From assembly GCA_017503785.1 (NCBI GenBank), contig JAFVSK010000004.1:18572-82571 (forward strand): 64,000 bases of DNA, given 5' to 3'. The number at the start of each line of letters is the position of its first letter. Position 1 is the stretch's first letter. A program made the translations under genes and the position numbers. This stretch comes from Clostridia bacterium. Its GTDB lineage: Bacteria; Bacillota; Clostridia; Oscillospirales; Acutalibacteraceae. Shown here piece after piece: positions 1-11,633 of this stretch. Below the pieces are notes generated by a model that was given only the letters and a program-made list of their open reading frames with translations, did not search any database and had not been told where the DNA came from.

Positions 1-1087
1 CGGCCAGCGCTTCAAACATTTTCGAGGCAACGCCTTCGTGCGTTTCCATACCGGCACCAACCACCGAGACCTTGGCCAGATCGGTATCGCAATTGATGGA
101 GGTAGCGCCCTTGCGCTCACAGTATTCGCGAATGGCTTCCACGGTTTTGGCGCCGTCGTTTTCCGGAACGGTGAAGGAAATATCCTTGGTGCCGTCGCGG
201 CCGACCGACTGGAGAATGATATCGACGTTAACGTGTGCCTGCGCCACCAGCGCAAACACCTTGAAGGCAACACCGGGCGAGTCGGGCAGGCCGACGATCT
301 CAATACGCGCGATGCTGGTATCCTTTGCTACACCTGTAATCAACATTTTTTCCACGTTGGTAACCTCCTTAACTTTGGTGCCGGGTGCTTTTTTCAGGCT
401 GGAGAGAACCTCCAGTTCAATGCCGTATTTCTTGGCCATTTCGACCGAACGGTTGTTGAGGACCTGCGCGCCCAGCGTGGCAAGCTCTAACATTTCATCG
501 TGTGTGATCTCGCTTAATTTGCGAGCGTTGGGAACCTTGCGGGGGTCGGCTGTGTACACGCCCTCGACGTCCGTGTAGATCTGGCACAGGTCGGCGTGCA
601 TGGAAGCGGCGATCGCTACGGCGCTGGTGTCGGAGCCGCCACGGCCGAGAGTGGTGACATCGTCGTATTTATTCAGGCCCTGGAAGCCGGCGACGATGAC
701 GATCTTTTTCTTGTCCAGCTCGGCGCGAATGCGCTCGGCTTTGACCTTTTTAATGCGGGCCACGGAATATTTGGAATCGGTGCGGAAACCTGCCTGCCAA
801 CCAAGCAGGGAAATGGCCGGGCAGCCCAGCTTTTCGCACGCCATGGCCAGCAGCGAGATGGAGATCTGTTCGCCCGAGGCGAGGAGCATATCCATTTCGC
901 GTTTGTTGGCGTTGGGGTCGATCTCGCGTGCTTTGGCGATCAGATCGTCGGTGGTGTCGCCCTGGGCGGAAACCACAACCACGACCTCGTGCCCTTCACG
1001 GTAGGAGTCGGTGACGATGCGGGCGACGTTCATAACGCGCTCAGCATCGGCCACGGAGCTTCCGCCGAATTTTTTTACGATCAACAT
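1..1087 (-). CDS. lysC: Aspartate kinase, C-terminus cut by window edge
   Basis: Catalyses ATP-dependent phosphorylation of L-aspartate, the first step toward lysine, threonine and methionine. Reading the minus strand from ATG at 1087 gives MLIVKKFGGSSV, the KFGGS nucleotide/aspartate signature at residues 6-10. Later come the RGGSDTSA motif of the kinase core, TDVEGVYTADPR, and the start of a C-terminal ACT region (ITGVAKDTSIARIEI, then PGVAFKVFALV). About 362 codons are present before the window ends; family members are about 400, so only the end of the second ACT repeat is missing. A clear AAGGAGG site sits 8 nt before the start. It lies 34 nt downstream of homoserine dehydrogenase on the same strand, so the two are very likely co-transcribed. 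Allosteric feedback by lysine and/or threonine is expected from the ACT repeats but cannot be read from sequence. Confidence 0.95.
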   Translation of the reverse strand, partial: MLIVKKFGGSSVADAERVMNVARIVTDSYREGHEVVVVVSAQGDTTDDLIAKAREIDPNANKREMDMLLASGEQISISLLAMACEKLGCPAISLLGWQAGFRTDSKYSVARIKKVKAERIRAELDKKKIVIVAGFQGLNKYDDVTTLGRGGSDTSAVAIAASMHADLCQIYTDVEGVYTADPRKVPNARKLSEITHDEMLELATLGAQVLNNRSVEMAKKYGIELEVLSSLKKAPGTKVKEVTNVEKMLITGVAKDTSIARIEIVGLPDSPGVAFKVFALVAQAHVNVDIILQSVGRDGTKDISFTVPENDGAKTVEAIREYCERKGATSINCDTDLAKVSVVGAGMETHEGVASKMFEALA

Positions 1088-1121
1088 AACTCTAGTCCTC
1101 CTTGGAACAAATTACACGGGA

Positions 1122-2357
1122 TTATAATTCTGCAATGCGCAGGCAGCTGACGAGCGTGGTGTCGGCGAGGGGGGCGAGTTTGCTTTGCAGCGCAGCCTCC
1201 GACAGGCGGGGCGTGCGCACGGCAACGCCGGTTTCTGCAGCACCGGTGTAGGTGATCTCGCTGATCTCGCCGAGAGCTTCGTGCAGACGGTTGCGCAGGG
1301 AGCGCGCATCGGCAGTTTCGAAGCGGAGTACCCATGCGTATTCTTCGATTTTGGGATCCAGCACGTAGTCGGGAGCACCGGCGCCCCAGAACAGCGGCTT
1401 GCGGGATTCCAGATGGCGGGCTTCGTCGATCACGTCGGCCACCACGGCGGAGGCGGTGGGCAGTTTGCCCGCGCCGCGGCCGTAGAACACGACATCGCCA
1501 ATGGCGTTGCCGCGAACCATGATGCCGTTGAACACGTCGTTCACGTCGGCGAGCAGGCTGCTTCGAGGAATGAGCATGGGAGCTACCAGACAATGCAGTT
1601 TATCGCCTTGCAGGTGTACGCGGCCGATCAGCTTGATCACGCAGCCCAGCGCATCGGCACAGCGCACGTCGGCAGGAGTGAGATTGGTGATGCCTTCGGT
1701 GTGGACTTGATCGGGGAATACGTGTTTGCCGAAGGCCAGCGAAGCTAAAATGCAGATCTTGCGGCAGGCATCGTGACCTTCCACGTCGGCTGCCGGATTG
1801 CGTTCGGCATAGCCCAGCGCCTGTGCTTGTGCCAAGGCGGTATCGAAATCCATGCCGTCTTGGAACATGCGGGTGAGCATGAAGTTGGTGGTGCCGTTAA
1901 GGATGCCGGCAATTTCGCATACCTCGTTGGCTGCTAAGCATTGGTCGAGCGGGCGAAGAATGGGAATACCGCCGCCGACACTGGCTTCGAACATGAAATT
2001 CAAATTGTTATCACGGGCGGTGGCCAACAGTTCGTCGCCGTAGGCGGCCACCAGTTCCTTGTTGGAGGTGACTACGCTTTTTCCGGCTTGCAGGCACGCC
2101 TTTACAAATTCGTAGGCCGGATGCAGGCCGCCCATGGTTTCTACCACGATGCGGATCTCGGGATCGTTAACAATATCGTCGAACGAGGTGGTGAACAGAT
2201 CGGCATAAGGAAGCTCGGGGAAGGTGCGCAGGTCTAAAATGCGTTTGACCTCGATGGGCTCCCCGGCCTTGTGGGTGATGGTTTCTTTGTTTTGACGCAG
2301 CACCTCGGCCACGCCGGAGCCGACAACGCCGTGCCCCAAAATTGCTATCCGAATCAT
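1122..2357 (-). CDS. hom: Homoserine dehydrogenase
   Basis: NAD(P)H-dependent reduction of aspartate semialdehyde to homoserine, the branch point to threonine and methionine. The 411-residue protein has the Rossmann loop GHGVVGSGV at residues 8-16, the conserved SNKELVA stretch near 98, the substrate segment GILNGTTNFM at 151-160, and the catalytic DVEGHDACRK block at 191-200 containing the conserved Asp and Lys. The last ~80 residues look like a C-terminal ACT domain, as in Gram-positive enzymes that are feedback inhibited. It sits between an ACT-domain gene (18 nt upstream) and lysC (34 nt downstream), forming a three-gene threonine/methionine-branch operon read on the minus strand. Confidence 0.96.
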   Translation of the reverse strand: MIRIAILGHGVVGSGVAEVLRQNKETITHKAGEPIEVKRILDLRTFPELPYADLFTTSFDDIVNDPEIRIVVETMGGLHPAYEFVKACLQAGKSVVTSNKELVAAYGDELLATARDNNLNFMFEASVGGGIPILRPLDQCLAANEVCEIAGILNGTTNFMLTRMFQDGMDFDTALAQAQALGYAERNPAADVEGHDACRKICILASLAFGKHVFPDQVHTEGITNLTPADVRCADALGCVIKLIGRVHLQGDKLHCLVAPMLIPRSSLLADVNDVFNGIMVRGNAIGDVVFYGRGAGKLPTASAVVADVIDEARHLESRKPLFWGAGAPDYVLDPKIEEYAWVLRFETADARSLRNRLHEALGEISEITYTGAAETGVAVRTPRLSEAALQSKLAPLADTTLVSCLRIAEL

Positions 2358-2375
2358 AAACTTGCCTCGTTTCTT

Positions 2376-2828
2376 TTAAGATCTTGTCAACCGTATGTGA
2401 CGGACGCCTGCAATGTGCTCCAGCTGTTCCACGAACCGATCGATCGGGGTGGACATAGCGTCGGTGCGGGCACAGACTGTGGCCCGCGCAGCACCGCTTT
2501 CGGGCGAATCCTGGTTGACGGTAAGGATGTTCGCACCGGCCTTGGCAAAGGCAGACAGAACACACGACAAAACGCCGGGACAGTCCTGCAGCAGCAGCTC
2601 CACCGTCATGGTGGTGGGGGCGGCTTTGCCGACGTAAGGTGCTACGGTGCCCCTATACTTATAATACGCGCTGCGTGAAATACCGTGAAGGCGAACCGCC
2701 TCGCTTACCGAGGTGATACGGCCTGAAGAAAGATCGGCATCAACGGCGAGCACGCGATGATAAACATCGGGTAAGGCATCGGCGCGAACCAGCACCCAGT
2801 CGTCGCTTTGAAGAGCTATGGTGTCCAC
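2376..2828 (-). CDS. ACT domain protein, PheB/UPF0735-like
   Basis: A 150-residue protein with a helix-turn-helix-like segment at about 40-58 (SVSEAVRLHGISRSAYYKY) followed by an ACT domain at roughly 76-147 (VELLLQDCPGVLSCVLSAF). This architecture matches the PheB/UPF0735 family, which in Bacillales and Clostridia commonly lies next to hom or pheA. It is probably an amino-acid-responsive regulator; its ligand and target are unknown. It is the first gene of the ACT-hom-lysC operon, with a sigma-A-type promoter just upstream. Length is normal for the family (about 145-150). Confidence 0.88.
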   Translation of the reverse strand: MDTIALQSDDWVLVRADALPDVYHRVLAVDADLSSGRITSVSEAVRLHGISRSAYYKYRGTVAPYVGKAAPTTMTVELLLQDCPGVLSCVLSAFAKAGANILTVNQDSPESGAARATVCARTDAMSTPIDRFVEQLEHIAGVRHIRLTRS

Positions 2829-2860
2829 CTCCTGTGCACAGTTGTACGAACATTGAGAAC

Positions 2861-2889
2861 ACTATAACACAGTCGGTGAAAAAAAGCAA
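2861..2889 (-). promoter_or_regulatory. Sigma-A promoter of the ACT-hom-lysC operon
   Basis: On the minus strand TTGCTT and TATAGT are separated by 17 nt, placing the start point about 25 nt upstream of the ACT gene. Confidence 0.6.
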
Positions 2890-2950
2890 GGAAAAAATGC
2901 GAAAAATAGGAATTTTTTGAAAAAACGGAAAAAGCACAAAATAATGCGGT

Positions 2951-2985
2951 AAAAAAGGACAACGCCCGTCCCGAAGGACGGGCGT
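2951..2985 (-). terminator. Intrinsic terminator of the penicillin-binding protein gene
   Basis: A perfect 10-bp stem (ACGCCCGTCC / GGACGGGCGT) with a 4-nt loop lies 14 nt past the PBP stop on the minus strand and is followed by a T-rich run. Confidence 0.85.
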
Positions 2986-2998
2986 AAATTACCGTGCT

Positions 2999-5191
2999 TT
3001 AGGCGGCAGGGGCGGTGGTTGCCGTGGTTCCCTCGGTGGTGGTTGAGGTTTCGGGAACCGGGAGGGGAAGTGCGGTTTCGCCGTGCGTGCACACCTCCGG
3101 CATGTGATCGGGCTTGTAGACACCGGTGCCGGTTTTGGTGCATTTGTCGGTTGCGAGCAGGCCGGTTTCGTAGCAGAATACCGCTTCGACGGTGCTGCCG
3201 GCGTAGGAGTCGAAGGTTTTCACGGCCGCATCGTCGCGCAGGGCGAGCATGACTTTGTTCCACAGATTGCGGGCAGCCGAGGTTTGCTTGTTGGTGAGCT
3301 CTTGGTTTTTATCGTAGCCGAACCAGGAGGCGGCCACGTACTGCGTGGTGCCGCCTACCAGCCACACGTCGTTATTTTCCTGTGTGGTACCGGTTTTGGC
3401 GAAGATCTCCCAATCCTTCCACGAGCCCTTGAGCGCGCGGGCGGTGGCGCCGTAGCTGCCCTGGATAACGTTCTGCAGCAGGCGGTTCATTACGTAGGCG
3501 GAGTTGGTGTCGAGCACCTGCACGTTGGTGGGACCTTTGGTGAGGATGACCTCGCCGTTTTGCTCCACGCGGGTGTAGGAGTAGGGCTCGTTGTAAATGC
3601 CGCCGTTGCCGAAAATTTGATAGGCAGCGGCCATTTCCTGCGGATAGACACCCTTGGTCATACCGCCGAGGCCCATGGGGGCGTAGTCGATATCGGTGTT
3701 GCCCTTGTTATCGGAGGTGACCAGCGAGGACAGCTTTAACGAGCCGGTCAAGAAATCGAACGAGCGCTGCGGAGTCATCAATTGCAGCAGCTGTGCGGGC
3801 ACCGTGTTCATCGACGATTGGATTGCCTTGTCGATCACGGTCATGCCGCTGTCGGTCGGGCGGCTTTGGTTGTAGTTGCGGGGCCACTTCGAACCGTCGG
3901 GCAGGACGATATAGCAATCCTTAACGGGGGAAGAGAAGTTGATTAAATTCAGCTGAACCGCCGGCGCATAGACCGCAATGGGCTTGATGGACGAACCGGG
4001 CTGACGCATGGACGTGGTGGCGCGGTTGAGCACGCGGTTGGCGGTTTTTTCGCCGCGACCGCCCACGACGGCAACGGTTTTGCCGGTGTAGTCCATGACG
4101 TAGATCGCAGCTTGAGGATCTTCCTCGTCGGTGGCGATCTTATCGGGGAAGTTGGCATCGTCTTTATAGACGGCTTCGGCCTTGGCCTGCAGGGTCGGAT
4201 CCTCGCAGGAGTAGATGGTGAGACCACCGTAGAACACCATGTTTTTGGCTTGAGATTCGGTGTAGCCGTAGGTATCTACCAAATCTTCAACGACCTCGTC
4301 GATGAGCATGTCGGTGTAATAATCGTAGATTTGCGAGGCGCCTACATTTTTGGCAAAGTGGAGTTCTTCGCCAAGTGCCTGCTGATATTCGTCGGTGGTG
4401 ATAAAGCCCAGCTCGTGCATTTTAAAGAGCACCGTTTGCTGACGGCCGATGAGGGCTTTGGGATGCGTGTAGGGACTGTAGCGGCCGGGGTTGTTGGTGA
4501 TGCTGGCCAGCACGGCACATTCCGCCAACGTGAGATCGCTGACTTCTTTGTTGAAATAGTACTTAGCGCCGGCGCCGACACCCTCAATGGTGCCGGTGAG
4601 GGGAATGATGTTGAGATAGGCTTGCAGAATTTCGTCTTTGGTGTAAAACTCTTCCATTTCGATAGCGGTGAAGATCTCGGTGACCTTACGCTGAATGGTA
4701 TGATCGTCGTTATCGGTGAGGTTTTTTACCAGCTGCTGGGTGAGGGTGGAGCCGCCGTACTCGGTGTCGTTAAAATGCAGCACAAGGTTGGCAACGGCCG
4801 AGATGGTGCGCTTCCAGTCGACACCGTAGTGCTCGTTAAACCGTTCGTCTTCGATGGCGACCACTGCATTTTGCAGATTGACAGGGATCTCACTGAGGTT
4901 GGCCCATTCGCGCTGAACGCCGGCAATGCGCTGGTATTCGACGAATTGGCCGCTTTCGTTTTGAATCATGACGATGGAGGTTTGGTTTTGGTTGATCATG
5001 TCAACGTCGGGTAGGCTGCCTTCGCCCTCAAACGAGGTGGCGAGATAGACCGTGAGCACGCAGGCCACAATGCATCCGGCGATTACCAGAATAAGCCCGA
5101 TGGTGAGCGCTGTTTTACCAACCATGGATAAAATGCGCTGCAGGCGGGATCCGGCAAAGTTTTCGAGAAACGCAGGTTTTTGAAAAGTCAT
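2999..5191 (-). CDS. Class A penicillin-binding protein (PBP1A-type)
   Basis: Bifunctional murein polymerase: glycosyltransferase family 51 plus DD-transpeptidase, acting at the outer face of the membrane. The 730 residues begin with a cytoplasmic tail and one membrane segment at about 26-50. The GT51 domain has the catalytic Glu in VAIEDERFNEHYG (Glu114) and GGSTLTQQLVKN at 146-156. The transpeptidase has SSIK (Ser400 as nucleophile, Lys403), SMN (460-462) and KTGT (599-602). The C-terminal tail is rich in Thr and Ala (about 705-730), probably a disordered extracellular tail. It is transcribed alone from a strong promoter and ends at a terminator. Its product should act on the same wall as the D-Asx enzymes encoded at 10,402-13,487. 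Confidence 0.96.
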   Translation of the reverse strand: MTFQKPAFLENFAGSRLQRILSMVGKTALTIGLILVIAGCIVACVLTVYLATSFEGEGSLPDVDMINQNQTSIVMIQNESGQFVEYQRIAGVQREWANLSEIPVNLQNAVVAIEDERFNEHYGVDWKRTISAVANLVLHFNDTEYGGSTLTQQLVKNLTDNDDHTIQRKVTEIFTAIEMEEFYTKDEILQAYLNIIPLTGTIEGVGAGAKYYFNKEVSDLTLAECAVLASITNNPGRYSPYTHPKALIGRQQTVLFKMHELGFITTDEYQQALGEELHFAKNVGASQIYDYYTDMLIDEVVEDLVDTYGYTESQAKNMVFYGGLTIYSCEDPTLQAKAEAVYKDDANFPDKIATDEEDPQAAIYVMDYTGKTVAVVGGRGEKTANRVLNRATTSMRQPGSSIKPIAVYAPAVQLNLINFSSPVKDCYIVLPDGSKWPRNYNQSRPTDSGMTVIDKAIQSSMNTVPAQLLQLMTPQRSFDFLTGSLKLSSLVTSDNKGNTDIDYAPMGLGGMTKGVYPQEMAAAYQIFGNGGIYNEPYSYTRVEQNGEVILTKGPTNVQVLDTNSAYVMNRLLQNVIQGSYGATARALKGSWKDWEIFAKTGTTQENNDVWLVGGTTQYVAASWFGYDKNQELTNKQTSAARNLWNKVMLALRDDAAVKTFDSYAGSTVEAVFCYETGLLATDKCTKTGTGVYKPDHMPEVCTHGETALPLPVPETSTTTEGTTATTAPAA

Positions 5192-5287
5192 AACACAAGT
5201 CCTCCTTTTCGGAATAAAAGCGGCCGCGGTGGGCCGCGGAGCATCGACAACAGCCCTCGAGTGGGGCGCATAATTTTACAAGTATAT

Positions 5288-5315
5288 ATTATAGCAAGAA
5301 GAACGCAAATGTCAA
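5288..5315 (-). promoter_or_regulatory. Sigma-A promoter of the PBP1A gene
   Basis: On the minus strand TTGACA and TATAAT are spaced by 16 nt. A leader of about 90 nt follows, with a GC-rich hairpin (CCGCGG around a 4-nt loop) near 5220-5240. Confidence 0.65.
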
Positions 5316-5388
5316 ATGACAATTTTGTAAGGAATATTCGAGGGAGGGGTGCCAACACTAGTCAATATGAACGGAGAGGAGTGAAATT

Positions 5389-5733
5389 ATGCCGGAATCC
5401 GTGAAAGAGCGCAATAAGCGGTGGTTCCCGGTGGTGGTCGCGTGTATCGTGTTGATTGGAGGGGCTATGTGGGCGAGCGCGCTTTTGCCGCAACAGGAAA
5501 GCAGGGAGCCGACGGGGGTGACCGGTGTGGTGACCGATAACGGATTTCCGCAGCTGCTGCGCGTGCGTGAGGGTGTGTTGGAGCTGGTGGCCGCTGATGG
5601 GGTGACGGTGTTGGAAACGTACGACGTAACGGTGGCTTCGTTGCCTATCGACGAGCAAGAACGCCTGGCGGCAGGGGTGGCGGTGAGCGACGAGGAGGAA
5701 TTGGCAGCGCTGCTGGAGAACTATACCAGTTAA
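5389..5733 (+). CDS. Small single-pass membrane protein, BofC C-terminal-like
   Basis: Unrecognised in detail. The 114 residues have a short basic N-terminus, a membrane segment at about 12-31 and an outside domain of about 75 residues. The end of that domain (VTVASLPIDEQERLAAGVAV, then DEEELAALLENYTS) resembles the small C-terminal domain of BofC-like proteins found widely in Clostridia. GGAGAGGAG lies just upstream of the ATG. It stands alone between the divergent PBP1A gene and the DEAD-box helicase. If the BofC resemblance is real, a role at the membrane in spore or envelope signalling is possible, but this is inference. Confidence 0.7.
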   Translation: MPESVKERNKRWFPVVVACIVLIGGAMWASALLPQQESREPTGVTGVVTDNGFPQLLRVREGVLELVAADGVTVLETYDVTVASLPIDEQERLAAGVAVSDEEELAALLENYTS

Positions 5734-5780
5734 AACACACTGAAAATGCAAATTGTAACAGGAATATCTGTAATTTACTC

Positions 5781-5809
5781 TTGCTTGATAGCGAAATTTG
5801 TGCTATACT
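5781..5809 (+). promoter_or_regulatory. Sigma-A promoter upstream of the DEAD-box helicase
   Basis: TTGCTT and TATACT are separated by 17 nt, about 45 nt before the helicase start. Confidence 0.55.
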
Positions 5810-5853
5810 AATCCAAATATAGAGTTTTATCCCTTTGGAGGTTACAGGATCGT

Positions 5854-7045
5854 ATGGCACAGGTGTTGAACGGATTTGAAGAATTGGAGTTGCGCCCCGA
5901 ATTGATGCGGGCGCTTGCCGATATGGGCTTTTCGCAGGCAACTCCCATTCAGGAGCGGGCGATCCCGCCCTTGCTGGAGGGGCGCGACGTTATTGCCAAA
6001 GCCCCCACCGGTACCGGCAAGACCTGTTCCTTTGGTATTCCGCTGTTGGAATGCTTTCGCCCTGATTGCCACGACGTTCAAGGAATTGTGGTGTGTCCCA
6101 CCCGTGAATTGTGTATTCAAATTGCCGAGGATCTGAAGCTGTTGGCAACGTACACGCCGGAGATCCATATCGTTGCGTTGTACGGCGGACAATCCATTCA
6201 GCGGCAGATCACGGCGCTAAAAAAAGAACCGCATATCATTGTGGCTACGCCCGGTCGATTGCTCGATCATATGAATCGTGGTACGGTGTGGCTGGGGAAT
6301 GTGTATACGGCCGTGTTGGACGAAGCGGATGAGATGCTGAAAATGGGCTTCATCCGCGACGTGCGCAAGATCTTGAACGCAACGCCGAGCGACACACAGG
6401 TGGCGTTGTTCAGTGCCACCATCTCCCGCGAGGTTATGGATGTGGCGTGGGAGTATCAGCATGATGCGGTGGAGATCACTGTGGAGGCCAAGGGTGAGGA
6501 TCGCCCGAACATTGCGCAGTATTCGCTGGAGGCGGCGATGGGCGACCGCGTGGATCGTATTTGCTCGTTGCTGGCGGCGTTGGAGCTGAAGCGTTCCATG
6601 ATCTTCTGCAATCGCAAAAGTACGGTAGCGTGGTTGGCAAAGCAGCTGCAAAAGCGGGGCTTGTCGGTGGATTGTTTGCACGGTGATATTCCGCAGGGGC
6701 AGCGCAACCGCGTGATGGAGGGCTTCCGTAAAGGGCGTTTTGAAATTTTGGTTGCCACCGACGTGGCGGCGCGCGGCATTGACGTAGATGACGTGGAGGC
6801 CGTGTTTAATTACGATATTCCCGAGGAAAACGAATATTATTTGCATCGTATCGGGCGCACGGGCCGTGCTAAGCGGCACGGTATGGCGATCACCTTTGTA
6901 ACGGATATGGACCAATTCCGCATGCGGGATATTTGCAAGTATACCCGTTCGGATATTGTGGCGATCACGTTGGACGAGCAAGGGCAGCCCGTGCGTACGG
7001 ACGGAGAGCCGTTTACCGGCTCGGTGCAGACAGGAGGGGAACGCT

Positions 7046-7056
<11 letters not shown>
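5854..7056 (+). CDS. DEAD-box ATP-dependent RNA helicase
   Basis: RNA-unwinding ATPase. The 400 residues carry all core motifs: the Q motif (GFSQATPIQ), Walker A APTGTGKT (50-57), PTREL (82-86), ATPGR (131-135), DEAD (156-159), SAT (187-189), then the second RecA domain ending in HRIGRTGR. It is close to the minimal helicase length with no long C-terminal RNA-binding extension, unlike CshA or DeaD. The start ATG follows GGAGG with normal spacing. Its 3' end overlaps the 5' end of lepA by 11 nt, so translation of the two is probably coupled. A role in ribosome assembly or mRNA turnover is likely. Confidence 0.93.
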
Positions 7057-10340
<3,284 letters not shown>

Positions 10341-10358
10341 GTACCCTTTTATACAAGG

Positions 10359-10381
10359 AAACCGTGCGCCCGGCACGGTTT
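10359..10381 (+). terminator. Hairpin after guaB, weak terminator or attenuator
   Basis: A 9-bp perfect stem AAACCGTGC / GCACGGTTT with a 5-nt loop lies 18 nt after the guaB stop and 20 nt before the next start. There is no long T run, so it may only weaken readthrough or stabilise the mRNA end. Confidence 0.45.
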
Positions 10382-10401
10382 GTACGTAAGGAAGTGTTTT
10401 C

Positions 10402-11631
10402 ATGGAGCAGATGAATTTTGTTCCCGTGTTGTTGGGCAGCGATATCAACGTATACGGTATGGCCCGTTCGTTCCACGAGGCCTACGGATTACATTCCGTG
10501 GCCATTGGTAAAGGACGGCTGGGAGCTACCTCCAACAGCCGTATTGTAACGGTTGAGGTGGTGGAGCCGCGCATTGAAGAGGACGAGGTGTTTTGCCAGA
10601 CCTTAATTGATTTTGCCGGCCGTTATGCCAAGGAAACACCGTTGCTGCTGGTTTCGTGCGGTGACAATTATACGAAGCTGTTGGCGCGTAACCAGGAAAC
10701 GCTGAAGCCGTATTACAAATTTGCGTGTGTGGGCGAGGAGCTGCTGATGCGCTTGAGCATGAAGGAGTCGTTCTATGCTTTGTGCGATCAATACGGCTTT
10801 GCGTATCCCAAAACCACCACGGTAACGGTGAATAATTACGAGGGCTTTGAAGTGCCGTTCCCATTCCCGGTGGTGATTAAGCCGTCGAACAGCGTGGCGT
10901 ATTGGAATTGTCATTTTCCGCACAAGAAAAAGGTGTTCGTGGCCGAAACCAAAGAGGAGTTTGAGGAGATCGTTAAGGCGATCTACGGGTCGTCGTATCA
11001 AGATCATCTGATCGTTCAAGAGTATATTCCGGGTGACGACAGCCACATGCGCGTGATGAACTGCTACTGCGGCAAGGACGGCAAGGTGCGTTTGATTGCG
11101 TTGGGGCAGGCGCTGCTGGAGGAGCATTCTCCCGAGGGGATCGGCAGCTATGCGGCGATCGTTCCCACGGAGGATCGCCAGCTGGCACGCCAAATGAAGG
11201 CGTTTTTGGAGGATATCGGCTACGTGGGCTTTGCCAACTTTGATTTTAAGCTGGATAGCCGCGACGGACAGTATAAGCTGTTTGAGATGAATCCTCGCCA
11301 AGGGCGCAGCAGCTTCTTTGTGACGGCCGCAGGGCACAATCTTGCTAAATATCTGGTGGAGGACGTGCTGCTGGATAAGCCGCAGGATTGCGTGATCGCC
11401 ACCGGTGAAACGCTGTGGACGCTCATTCCCACGTATATCATTTTTGAGTACGTGAAGGACCCCGAGCTGCGTGAAAAGGCACGGCAGCTGATCCGTAAGC
11501 GGAAGCTGTGCAAATCGCTGTGGTACGTGAAGGATTGGAGCTTTAAACGGTGGGTCTATTTCCACAAGAATCAGGCAAGCTATTTTAAAAAGTACGCCCG
11601 CTATTTCGGGAATAAGAGTTTGAGGGATTAA
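10402..11631 (+). CDS. ATP-grasp carboxylate-amine ligase, D-aspartate ligase-like
   Basis: Probably ligates an amino acid, by resemblance beta-linked D-aspartate, onto the Lys side chain of the peptidoglycan precursor. The 409 residues start with FVPVLLGSDINVYGMARSFH and contain IVQEYIPGDDSHMRVMN, GYVGFANFDFKLD and FEMNPRQGRSSFFVT (about 293-307). These blocks are ones I recognise from the D-aspartate ligase (Asl) of Enterococcus faecium; the resemblance is from memory, not computed. The ATP-grasp lysine is in FPVVIKPSNS. The asparagine-synthase-type gene starts 2 nt after its stop, which suits a two-step D-Asp addition and amidation. No aspartate racemase is visible in the window. Alternatives are a ligase for another amino acid or for a capsule component. 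Confidence 0.8.
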   Translation: MEQMNFVPVLLGSDINVYGMARSFHEAYGLHSVAIGKGRLGATSNSRIVTVEVVEPRIEEDEVFCQTLIDFAGRYAKETPLLLVSCGDNYTKLLARNQETLKPYYKFACVGEELLMRLSMKESFYALCDQYGFAYPKTTTVTVNNYEGFEVPFPFPVVIKPSNSVAYWNCHFPHKKKVFVAETKEEFEEIVKAIYGSSYQDHLIVQEYIPGDDSHMRVMNCYCGKDGKVRLIALGQALLEEHSPEGIGSYAAIVPTEDRQLARQMKAFLEDIGYVGFANFDFKLDSRDGQYKLFEMNPRQGRSSFFVTAAGHNLAKYLVEDVLLDKPQDCVIATGETLWTLIPTYIIFEYVKDPELREKARQLIRKRKLCKSLWYVKDWSFKRWVYFHKNQASYFKKYARYFGNKSLRD

Positions 11632-11633
11632 CT

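Noticed and set aside
6956-7045. Upstream extension of lepA
   Set aside because: Lies inside the helicase gene; GTG 7046 with AGGAGGGG and family length fit better.
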